Assembly (NCBI GenBank): GCA_005880755.1
Contig: VBGV01000007.1
Location: 1 to 5,880, forward strand
Reading direction: 5' to 3'
DNA from: Chloroflexota bacterium
GTDB lineage: Bacteria; Chloroflexota; Dormibacteria; Dormibacterales; Dormibacteraceae
DNA length: 5,880 bases
Below, piece by piece: positions 1-5,880 of the stretch (positions within the stretch are counted from its first letter, which is position 1; every line of letters starts with the position of its first letter). Under the pieces are notes generated by a model. That model did no database searches. It was not told the DNA's origin and saw nothing but the letters and a program-made list of their open reading frames with translations. The translations under genes were made by a program, and so were the position numbers.

Positions 1-1808
1 CGCTCGTCGGCCGCAAGCTGCCGATCGTCGCCGACGATGCGGTGGAGAAAGACTTCGGCACGGGTGCGCTCAAAGTCACGCCCGGCCACGACCCGATGGA
101 CTACGAGATCGGCCAGCGTCACGGGCTGGAGATCATCAACGGCATGCACGAGGACGGCAGCATGCAGGTGCCGGGGTTGCCGTACGACGGGCTGCCCGCG
201 CTCGAGGCGCGGAAGCGAGTCGTCGACGACCTGAAGGCGCAGGGGCTCCTCGTCAAGGAAGAGCCTTACACCCACGAGGTCGGTCACTGCGACCGCTGCC
301 ACACGGTCATCGAGCCGCTGATCAGCGAGCAATGGTGGCTGCAGATGGACGAGATGCGCGACAACGCGCTCGCAGCTTCGGATGCGCGCAAGGTCCGGTG
401 GCACCCGGAGCGCTATGAGCGAACTTACCTGGACTGGCTGCGCGGGCTGCGCGACTGGAACATCGGCCGTCAGCTGTGGCTTGGGCACCGCGTGCCTGTC
501 TACCACTGCGACAACGGCCATGTGGTCGTGTCCGTGGATCCTCCGGGCGAATGCCCCGAATGCGGAAGCAAAAACCTGACCCAGGACCCGGACGTTCTCG
601 ACACGTGGTTCTCGTCGGCTCTGTGGCCGTTTGCCACCCTCGGCTGGCCGGACGAGACCGAGGACCTCGAGGCCTTCTATCCCACGGACGTCAACTGCAC
701 CGCGCGAGAGATCATCAACCTCTGGGTCAGCCGGATGATCATGACCGGCATCGAGTTCATGGGCGAGGTGCCGTTTGCGGACGTCGTCATCCACTGCCAG
801 GTCCAGGCGGCCGACGGGAGCCGGATGTCGAAGTCCCTCGGTACCGGCGTCGACCCGCGCGACCTGATCACGAAATACGGTACGGATGCACTGCGTGCTT
901 GGGCCGCGTCGGTGGCGATGTCGAGCCAGGACGTTCGCTTCGATGAGACGCGCGTCGAGGGCTACCGGCGCTTCTGCAACAAGCTATGGAACGCGACGCG
1001 ACTGATCCTGGGCTCGCCGGGCACGCCGCCGGCTGAATCGCCGGGCACGCTGGAGGCCCGCGAGCACCTGGAAGATCGCTGGATCCTGTCGCGGCTCTCC
1101 GTCGCGAGACGGGATGTGACGGCCGGGATCGAGGGGTTCACGTTTCAGGATTCGATCAACGCCGCGTACGGCTTCGCGTGGAACGAATTTTGCGACTGGT
1201 ATCTGGAGTCGATCAAAGAGCGTTTGCGCGCCGGTGACGCCGCCGCGCAGGATGTCGCGTACTTCTGCCTCGACAATCTCCTGCGTCTCCTGCATCCGTT
1301 CATGCCCTTCGTCACCGAAGAGCTGTGGTCGCGCCTGCCGGGAGATCGCGATTACGTGATGCGAGCGGAGTGGCCGGAATTGCTCGACCGGTTCGTCGAC
1401 CCCGGGGCGGAGGAAGAGTTCCAGCAGGTCATGGCGATCGTGGAAGAGGTCCGCGGTCACCGGCAGGCGGCGGGGGCTCCGGCGCGAGGCGGGCATCTTC
1501 ACCTCGATGGCATCAGCGGTCCGGTGGCGGGCCTTGCGGCTCGCCTCGGGCAGGTCGAGCTGGTGCAGGAGGTCGACGGTGGTGTGCCACTCGCGATCGC
1601 GCCCGGCCGCGTCAGCTTCCCGGCCGGATCCGGCGACGCGCGGCGACAGAAGGAAAGGCAGCGGCTCGAGGAGGACCTGGCCAAGATGGAGGCCAAGCTC
1701 GCGAATCCCGACTTCCAGGCCAAGGCTCCTCCGGAGGTCGTGGCGAACCTGAACGAGCGCGCAGACGCGACGCGAGAGGCGGTCCGGAGGCTGACCACCG
1801 GAGAATAG
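1..1808 (+). CDS. valS: Valyl-tRNA synthetase, C-terminal two thirds (5' end outside window)
   Basis: Cytoplasmic class I aminoacyl-tRNA synthetase that charges tRNA-Val with valine using ATP and removes mischarged threonine in its CP1 editing domain. Frame 3 is open from base 3, so 601 residues plus stop are visible; the family usually has about 850-950, and the HIGH-containing N-terminus lies upstream. Numbering visible residues from base 3: the editing-domain motif GTGALKVTPGHDP is at 19-31, Cys pairs of metal-binding type are at 96/99 and 184/187 (with C169), the WNIGRQLWLGHR segment begins at 152, and DTWFSS at 200-205. The KMSKS loop appears as RMSKS at bases 822-836. An anticodon-binding helical domain follows, and the last ~60 residues form the charged coiled coil (KERQRLEEDLAKMEAKL, then KAPPEVV) typical of ValS that contacts the tRNA. 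The gene looks intact to its TAG. Family identity is certain; only the start is missing. Confidence 0.97.
   Translation, partial: LVGRKLPIVADDAVEKDFGTGALKVTPGHDPMDYEIGQRHGLEIINGMHEDGSMQVPGLPYDGLPALEARKRVVDDLKAQGLLVKEEPYTHEVGHCDRCHTVIEPLISEQWWLQMDEMRDNALAASDARKVRWHPERYERTYLDWLRGLRDWNIGRQLWLGHRVPVYHCDNGHVVVSVDPPGECPECGSKNLTQDPDVLDTWFSSALWPFATLGWPDETEDLEAFYPTDVNCTAREIINLWVSRMIMTGIEFMGEVPFADVVIHCQVQAADGSRMSKSLGTGVDPRDLITKYGTDALRAWAASVAMSSQDVRFDETRVEGYRRFCNKLWNATRLILGSPGTPPAESPGTLEAREHLEDRWILSRLSVARRDVTAGIEGFTFQDSINAAYGFAWNEFCDWYLESIKERLRAGDAAAQDVAYFCLDNLLRLLHPFMPFVTEELWSRLPGDRDYVMRAEWPELLDRFVDPGAEEEFQQVMAIVEEVRGHRQAAGAPARGGHLHLDGISGPVAGLAARLGQVELVQEVDGGVPLAIAPGRVSFPAGSGDARRQKERQRLEEDLAKMEAKLANPDFQAKAPPEVVANLNERADATREAVRRLTTGE
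1800..1803 (+). promoter_or_regulatory. Possible ribosome binding site (GGAG) for the 550-aa membrane protein
   Basis: GGAG lies inside the last codons of valS, 12 bases before the ATG at 1816. The spacing is longer than ideal, so this is a weak site. It agrees with translation restarting after the valS stop at 1806-1808, and it favours the ATG at 1816 as the start. Confidence 0.4.
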
Positions 1809-1815
1809 ACGGCTA

Positions 1816-3468
1816 ATGCCGTCAGCCGCGGTCCTCGGACCGGTGGTCATACCGCTTGTCGCCGCCGCCGGCATCGCGGCTTTCGGGCTCGCGCGCATCG
1901 ACCTCGGGCGGATGGCAGCCGCGGCAGGCGCCTGGGGTTCGGTGGTCGCGCTGTTCGCGGTCTGGCTGCCCGTGCGCTCGTCGCTCGAGCTGACGCTCGG
2001 CCAGCTTGGTTTCGGCTCCGCGTTCGACCTGCGGATCGACGGCGTCACCTTTGCCTTCGGCCTGATTGTCGCTGCGCCCGCCGCGGTTCTTCTCACGCTT
2101 CAGCCACGCGCATGGCCCGAGGCTGCGTTGTCCATGCTCGCGTTGACTGCGGCGATGGCCTCGCTCGAGGCGGGCGGTGTGGTCCTGACGGCCATCGCGG
2201 GTGGCACCGCGGCCACGCTGGCCATCATCATGCTCGACACGGAGGAGCCCCGCGCCACGCGGCCGAGCTGGGCACTCCTGCTTGCCGGTTGGCTCGGCCT
2301 CACGTGGGTGGGCGTGATCCTGCAGATAGGCGGCGGGACCGCCGTCTACACGGCTGTGCCCGTGGGGGCGGTCACGGGGCCTGTTTTCGTGGTCCTCGCG
2401 GTGTCGGCCGTGATCGCCACGTCTCTATTCCCCTGGCGCACGTGGCTGTCGCGGTTGTGGGCGCGTACCTCGCTCCGAGCGGCGGCCATCACCATCGCGA
2501 CCCTTTATCCTCTCGGGTTCTACCTGCTCGTTCGCGCGTACGAGCTTGGCGATGGACGCTACCCGAATCCGCTGTTCAATGTCGTCCTCGCTTCGATCGG
2601 CATCGCAGCTGCATTTGGGGCCGCCGCGCGCGCGCAAGCGGCGATCACTCGTCGAGAGTTTTTTGGTGAGGTCATCCCCGGCTTCGGCGGATTCGCGCTC
2701 ACCGCGATCGCGCTCGGCACTCCGCTGGGCCTGGTCGCCGGGCTCGTCATGCTGGCCACGGCTTCCGCGATGGTCGCGTGCATGGCGTTGTTGCCCGACC
2801 GCGCAGGACTCGCGCCGCTCGTGACCATCGCGGCCGCGGTCGGGCTCCCGCCCGGACTTGCGTTCGGGGCCCGCGTCATCGGCATCGAGGCGGCATTCGA
2901 GGCGGGCGACTTCCTTGGCCTGATCGGCGTGGCCGGCGCCGCGGCGTGGGTGACCTGGATGGTGGCCGGAGCGCGAGCGATCGGCCTGCCCGGAGGTCGC
3001 GGCCGTCCCGCCGCGGAGACGTTTGCCGGTGTGTCCATGCTGATCGCCGCGCTGACGCTGGTCGCCGGTCCCGCCCTCGCCGCGACCCAGTTCGGTCTCG
3101 CGAATCCAGTGGCCGCCGAGGTGATGCCGTCCTCGGGCGGATCGTTGGCCGGAGGACTGATCTCGGTCGTCACTGTCTCCAGCGTCATGCCGGTGGTCAC
3201 GCTGTTCGTGCCGTTGCTGCTGATCGGCGTCGCGATTTACTCACTGACTGACACGGCGGCGATTCGGACCCAAGCGCGGACCGCGCTCTTCAAGGTCCCG
3301 GCCGCCGCCGCGCTGGACCGGGCACGTGCCGTGGTCCGCGCGGCGAGAGTGCCCGAGCAGTACCGCTCGATCCTGGACCTGAAGGAGCTGGAAGCCGCCG
3401 CCGCCCGCGGCAATCCCATCCTGTGGCTCGCCGCGCTGGTCGCCCTCGGTTTCGCCGTGACCCGTTAG
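1816..3468 (+). CDS. Divergent NuoL/HyfB-like antiporter-type membrane subunit
   Basis: Polytopic membrane protein of 550 aa with about 15-16 hydrophobic segments. Landmarks in order match the proton-conducting membrane transporter family (NuoL/M/N, HyfB, MrpA/D): FDLRIDG at 70-76 (the usual F..DG before TM3), PWRTWL at 206-211 (the usual P.H.WLP loop), a TM7/8-like stretch at 220-242, GTPLGLVAGLVMLATASA at 301-318, and GLPPGLAF at 343-350 (the usual GLPP..GF). A helix at about 458-476 is followed by a charged, Ala/Arg-rich stretch at 478-533 and a final TM at 534-549, which recalls the lateral helix and last TM of NuoL. Family members pump H+ or Na+ through buried Lys/Glu. Here the TM5 Glu position reads around IAGGTA (127-132), the TM7 Lys position TLYPLGFY (229-236) and the TM12 position ASAMVACM (316-323), so those residues are missing. 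The only lysines are K493 and K523. The ATG lies 7 bases after the valS stop. Fold family is fairly likely; ion pumping is doubtful. Confidence 0.7.
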   Translation: MPSAAVLGPVVIPLVAAAGIAAFGLARIDLGRMAAAAGAWGSVVALFAVWLPVRSSLELTLGQLGFGSAFDLRIDGVTFAFGLIVAAPAAVLLTLQPRAWPEAALSMLALTAAMASLEAGGVVLTAIAGGTAATLAIIMLDTEEPRATRPSWALLLAGWLGLTWVGVILQIGGGTAVYTAVPVGAVTGPVFVVLAVSAVIATSLFPWRTWLSRLWARTSLRAAAITIATLYPLGFYLLVRAYELGDGRYPNPLFNVVLASIGIAAAFGAAARAQAAITRREFFGEVIPGFGGFALTAIALGTPLGLVAGLVMLATASAMVACMALLPDRAGLAPLVTIAAAVGLPPGLAFGARVIGIEAAFEAGDFLGLIGVAGAAAWVTWMVAGARAIGLPGGRGRPAAETFAGVSMLIAALTLVAGPALAATQFGLANPVAAEVMPSSGGSLAGGLISVVTVSSVMPVVTLFVPLLLIGVAIYSLTDTAAIRTQARTALFKVPAAAALDRARAVVRAARVPEQYRSILDLKELEAAAARGNPILWLAALVALGFAVTR

Positions 3469-4011
3469 GTGTTCGAAGCGGGCGCGGCATTCGTCGCCTG
3501 GCTGGGCATGTCACTGATCGTCCTCGCCGACGGTCGACGAAGCCTCGCCCTTGGAGCGGCGCTCGCCACAGCGGGTGTCGCGCTCGTCGTTTTCCAGGGT
3601 GCGGGCTTGATCGACGCCGGCGCGCTCGCCCTGGGCGGTGCGGTCATGGTGGTGCGGAGGATCACCGACGGTCCGGGCGGTTGGCAGCTCATGCCGCCGG
3701 GTTCGACGCCTCGACTCGTGCTCTGCATCGCGGCCGGCCTGCTCGCGCTCTGGATCGCGTTTTCGGTGACGACCGGCGCGGGGGCGGCGCTGCGGTTTGC
3801 GGTCATGACAGTGGTGGGCCTTGGCGGCGCGAGGGTTCTTTCCAGTGACGAGCGCTCCGTCCTTCTGACCTCCGTGGGACTGCTTGCGCTCGCAATCGCT
3901 GCCATCGCCGGCATGGGCGATGCGTGGCAGGGCCCATGGCCGTATGTCGCGGCGGCGCTCGTCGCCGCGGGCGCCGGATGGCTTCCGGTGAGGGCGCCGA
4001 ATGCTGCCTGA
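3469..4011 (+). CDS. Small membrane protein, possibly NuoK/HyfE-like
   Basis: Hydrophobic protein of 180 aa with about 6-7 predicted membrane segments (near 6-20, 24-43, 48-63, 82-102, 105-121, 130-149 and 156-173) and no lysine. The proposed start is the GTG immediately after the TAG of the preceding gene (zero spacing), suggesting coupled translation; an internal ATG at 3508 is the alternative but would cut into the first TM. Position and topology suit HyfE, the ~216-aa NuoK-containing subunit of hydrogenase-4-type complexes. Residues 109-146 follow the NuoK/HyfE pattern of a helix, a short polar turn with an acidic/basic pair (SSDERS, 125-130), then a second helix. The buried glutamate expected in that second helix of NuoK (IELMLN) reads as VGLLAL (136-141), so it is absent. 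By sequence alone the protein is close to anonymous; the assignment leans on its neighbours. Confidence 0.5.
   Translation: MFEAGAAFVAWLGMSLIVLADGRRSLALGAALATAGVALVVFQGAGLIDAGALALGGAVMVVRRITDGPGGWQLMPPGSTPRLVLCIAAGLLALWIAFSVTTGAGAALRFAVMTVVGLGGARVLSSDERSVLLTSVGLLALAIAAIAGMGDAWQGPWPYVAAALVAAGAGWLPVRAPNAA
3987..3994 (+). promoter_or_regulatory. Ribosome binding site for the 346-aa membrane protein
   Basis: GGTGAGGG lies 6 bases before the ATG at 4001, inside the 3' end of the upstream gene. It supports that ATG as the start and the 11-base overlap with the previous gene. Confidence 0.5.
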
Positions 4012-5041
4012 GTCGGCCGAGCTCGTCCTCTTCGCCGCGTTCGTCCTTGCGTTCGCATTCGTCTTTGCGCCTGCGGCCGCACCACGGCGCTCACTTCTGT
4101 TGCGGGGTGGTGCGGGGCTCGCGGGCACCATCACGATCGTCGCCGTCCCGACCTTCGAGCTCGTGCTGCTGACCCTGCTGACACTTGGCGTGCTGAACGC
4201 CGCGGCGGACGGCAAGCAGCCGTTTGCCCTTCGTCTCAGGGCGCCTGTCCTCGCGGTGGCGGTATTCGCGCTGGGGCTGGTCCTGGCGCGGGCCGCGGGA
4301 CCTGAGGTGCTCGACCGCTTTGCCGCCGTGGGACTCGTCGCCGGCCTCGCCGCGGGAATCGGCCTGCTGCCCTACCTCCATCCGTTCGACCCTGACGATG
4401 CGGTCACCGGATCGCCCATCGCGTGGATGGCATTCATCGGCCCGGCCCTGGCGGTGGTGGTGGCCGGCACGCGGGGCCTCGTCCCAGCGGAGGCCGGTGG
4501 CGTGTTGGGGGCGATGCTCATCGGCGTCGGCCTGCTCAACGTGGCGTGGGGAGGTGTCGCGGCGTGGCTGACCGAGAGCACCGTCGCCGCCTGGCGCTAC
4601 TCGTTCATGGCCGACTGGGGCCTTGCGTTGTGCGGCTTCGGCCTCATGGTCGTCGATGGGCGCCGCGCCGCCCTGCTCGTCCTGTTCAGCATCGTTCTCT
4701 GCCGCCTGCCCCTCTACCTGGCGTCCCCGCAGTCGCTGCGCGCCAGGACCGTGACGGAGCGACCGGTCAACCTCGTCGTCGCGGCGGCGCTGGCGGGGTC
4801 GGCGCCCTTTGCCGGGTTCGCTGCCCGCGTGCTGCTCCTCCGCGGCGCGACCCAGCTGTTCTGGCCGCTGGGCCTCGTGCTTGCGCTGGGGATGCTGCTG
4901 TGGCTGCCCGGATCGTTGAGGCTTGGTCGCAGCCTTGGCGTGCCGCGCGGCCGCCAGGCGCTTGGCGTGGCGCTGGTCCTGGCGCTCAACGTCGCGGTCG
5001 GGCTTTACCCCCTGCCGCTCCTCGAGGCCGCCAGGCTGTGA
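4001..5041 (+). CDS. Shortened NuoM/NuoN/HyfF-like antiporter-type membrane subunit
   Basis: Membrane protein of 346 aa with about 11 hydrophobic segments; NuoM/N and HyfF proteins usually have about 450-530 aa and around 14. Landmarks in family order: FELVLLTLLTLGVL at 52-65 (resembling the FWE/FEM..L.LY helix, with E53 at the conserved TM5 glutamate), LLPYLHPFDPD at 122-132 (resembling P.H.WLPDA), ESTVAAWRYSFMADWGLALCGFG at 192-214 (resembling D.KR.LAYSS..HLGL...G), and SAPFAGFAAR at 267-276 (resembling GLPPFAGF..K). Relative to the family the N-terminal helices before TM5 are reduced to about two. The TM7/8 lysine expected just after the LPD loop is replaced within MAFIGPALAVVVAG (143-156). 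The only lysine is K72, in a loop; R235 lies close to the expected TM12 lysine. Start supported by a GGTGAGGG site; the gene overlaps both neighbours. Family membership is the clearest of the four; function is unknown. Confidence 0.72.
   Translation: MLPESAELVLFAAFVLAFAFVFAPAAAPRRSLLLRGGAGLAGTITIVAVPTFELVLLTLLTLGVLNAAADGKQPFALRLRAPVLAVAVFALGLVLARAAGPEVLDRFAAVGLVAGLAAGIGLLPYLHPFDPDDAVTGSPIAWMAFIGPALAVVVAGTRGLVPAEAGGVLGAMLIGVGLLNVAWGGVAAWLTESTVAAWRYSFMADWGLALCGFGLMVVDGRRAALLVLFSIVLCRLPLYLASPQSLRARTVTERPVNLVVAAALAGSAPFAGFAARVLLLRGATQLFWPLGLVLALGMLLWLPGSLRLGRSLGVPRGRQALGVALVLALNVAVGLYPLPLLEAARL
5024..5027 (+). promoter_or_regulatory. Ribosome binding site (GAGG) for the 269-aa membrane protein
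   Basis: GAGG lies 10 bases before the GTG at 5038, inside the end of the upstream gene. It supports the GTG start, which shares GTGA with the upstream stop codon. Confidence 0.4.
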
Positions 5042-5847
5042 TCCAGATCCTGGCCGGTATCGCGACCCATTCCGTGGCGCTTCTCCTTTATCCGGGCCTG
5101 GCCGCGATGATCGCATTCGGGATCCTGGTCGAGCTCGCCTGGATGCGGCTGAGCCGGCGCGATTCAGAGTGGCCCGAGCTTCCCCGGCGGCGCCCAAGTC
5201 CGGTGCTTGGCACGGTCGCCCTGTGCGGGCTCCTGGCGTCGGTCCAGCTGGCCGCACCGTTCAACCCCGTCCCCGGCGAGGAGCGCAGCATCGTGCTCGC
5301 CTCGGTCGGGCTCGCTTTCACCGTGTGGGCCGAGCTCGCCCTCACCGTCGAGTTCGTGGCCGAACCCGGCCTCCTGCTGGTGATCCAGCTTTGCTGGCTA
5401 CTCGCCGTCCTCGGGCCGGCGGTCCAACCCGAAAGCCTGCGCCCGCAGGTGCTCGGCAACGTCTTGGTGCCGGGCCTCCTCCCTGTCAAAGTCGCGTGCG
5501 CCTTCCTTTACCTCTTGTGTCTTCCCGCGCTCTTGCGACTGTGGCCGCTGGCGCCACCGACTGAACGGCGGGGAAGGCAAAGGTTGGACGGGCGCCGCAT
5601 CCTCACGTGGTTTCCATACTGCGGCCTGTTCACCACGCTTTTCGTTCCGCCTTCGGCGGACGATGCTGCAGGAGTCGTTCGCTTTTTCGCTCTGACGTTC
5701 CTCGTTGCGGCCGTTGTGATCGTGGCCGGCATCGTCGTGCAGAGGCGCGGTGCGGCCATCGTGCGCGGCACATACACGAGGGCGGTGACGCCATTTGCGG
5801 CGCTCGTGCTGGCGATCGTCGTGGTGACCTCGATCTTGATGCGCTAG
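5038..5847 (+). CDS. Divergent NuoH/HyfC-like membrane subunit
   Basis: Membrane protein of 269 aa (NuoH/HyfC are about 310-340) with about 8 hydrophobic segments, the number seen in bacterial NuoH. GTG start in a GTGA overlap with the upstream stop. The frame stays open further upstream (to 4423), but that part is Arg/Pro/Gly-rich shadow sequence inside the 346-aa gene. Similarity to HyfC is seen by eye in order: first TM then a basic stretch (37-53), a TM ending in LAAPFNPVPG (71-80, compare the ..SPF..GGD turn), a TM at 84-104, FVAEPGLLLVIQL (106-118, compare the conserved VEP.L.L.LL helix, E109 retained), LFTTLFVPPS (197-206, compare LFVALFLPFG), and a TM at 213-234. NuoH joins the membrane arm to the peripheral arm through an RRGP motif and an acidic cytoplasmic loop (IPFD.AEAE.EL..G). 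Neither is visible: residues 170-187 read basic (PPTERRGRQRLDG). K151, in a hydrophobic segment, is the only lysine. Homology is moderately supported; docking of NuoB/D-type partners is questionable. Confidence 0.6.
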   Translation: MIQILAGIATHSVALLLYPGLAAMIAFGILVELAWMRLSRRDSEWPELPRRRPSPVLGTVALCGLLASVQLAAPFNPVPGEERSIVLASVGLAFTVWAELALTVEFVAEPGLLLVIQLCWLLAVLGPAVQPESLRPQVLGNVLVPGLLPVKVACAFLYLLCLPALLRLWPLAPPTERRGRQRLDGRRILTWFPYCGLFTTLFVPPSADDAAGVVRFFALTFLVAAVVIVAGIVVQRRGAAIVRGTYTRAVTPFAALVLAIVVVTSILMR

Positions 5848-5880
5848 TCAACTCGGATCGTATTTCGGGTCCCCGGATGT
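5848..5880. other. Window edge: short stretch with undecided coding content
   Basis: Thirty-three bases after the last stop. An ATG at 5877-5879 could start another plus-strand gene, but no clear ribosome binding site precedes it. Read on the minus strand, the stretch is open in the frame ending in TGA at 5850-5848 and would give a C-terminus of TSGDPKYDPS, so a convergent gene abutting the operon is equally possible. No hairpin resembling a terminator is visible in this piece. Confidence 0.3.

Noticed and set aside
1325..1816. Plus-strand frame of 163 aa inside the 3' end of valS
   Set aside because: Gly/Arg-rich out-of-frame reading of conserved ValS sequence; the valS frame carries the expected C-terminal coiled coil here.
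984..2096. 370-aa open frame on the minus strand crossing the valS/membrane gene junction
   Set aside because: It is antisense to conserved ValS sequence and to the start of the next gene, with no recognisable motif; long antisense frames are common at this GC content.
3465..4215. Two overlapping minus-strand frames of 209 and 234 aa
   Set aside because: Low-complexity Ala/Arg/Ser/Pro composition opposite supported genes; no start site or motif support.
4423..5037. Upstream extension of the last gene's frame, giving a 474-aa protein
   Set aside because: The added part is Arg/Gly/Pro-rich without hydrophobic segments and lies entirely over the 346-aa gene, which has clear family motifs. The GTG at 5038 with its GTGA overlap is the better start.
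4091..5257. 388-aa open frame on the minus strand
   Set aside because: Its composition (Arg, Gln, Gly, His, Asp repeats) is the usual complement shadow of GC-rich hydrophobic coding sequence. It shows no domain or motif and overlaps two supported plus-strand genes.
1816..5847. Possibility that the cluster is an Mrp-type Na+/H+ antiporter operon
   Set aside because: Mrp operons have MrpA-G with small MrpE/F/G proteins and no NuoH-like subunit. The last protein here resembles NuoH/HyfC, and no MrpE/F/G-sized genes are present.

Overview
The window is about 5.9 kb of uniformly GC-rich bacterial DNA, with strong G/C preference at third codon positions. It is packed with plus-strand genes and has almost no intergenic space. 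I saw no tRNA, rRNA, CRISPR array, insertion sequence or long repeat. The organism cannot be fixed from this piece. The base composition and the style of ValS would fit a GC-rich soil or sediment lineage such as Chloroflexota, Dormibacterota or Actinomycetota, but that is a guess.

Layout. Positions 1-1808 hold the 3' two thirds of valS (valyl-tRNA synthetase), whose start lies upstream of the window. Seven bases later begins a run of four genes, all encoding very hydrophobic membrane proteins, joined almost end to end: 1816-3468 (550 aa), 3469-4011 (180 aa, GTG start directly after the previous stop), 4001-5041 (346 aa, 11-base overlap) and 5038-5847 (269 aa, GTGA start/stop overlap). The last 33 bases hold no identifiable gene. 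They are compatible either with the start of another plus-strand gene (ATG at 5877) or with the 3' end of a convergent minus-strand gene.

The four membrane proteins read as a highly diverged version of the membrane arm shared by respiratory complex I, group 4 membrane-bound hydrogenases and related complexes. The 550-aa protein resembles the NuoL/HyfB antiporter-like subunit. The 180-aa protein resembles NuoK/HyfE. The 346-aa protein resembles a shortened NuoM/NuoN/HyfF subunit. The 269-aa protein resembles NuoH/HyfC. These assignments come from motif order and hydrophobicity recognised by eye, not from a search.

What stands out is that the residues defining ion pumping and docking in these families seem largely lost. 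The buried lysines of the antiporter-like subunits, the NuoK glutamate, and the Arg-rich motif and acidic loop of NuoH are not visible where expected. The four proteins together contain only four lysines in 1345 residues. No catalytic (NuoB/C/D/I-like or hydrogenase) subunit lies in the window, and valS closes off the upstream side. The best reading is a compact four-subunit complex-I-like membrane module that has either been repurposed or works with partners encoded elsewhere. This is the candidate unusual system in the window.
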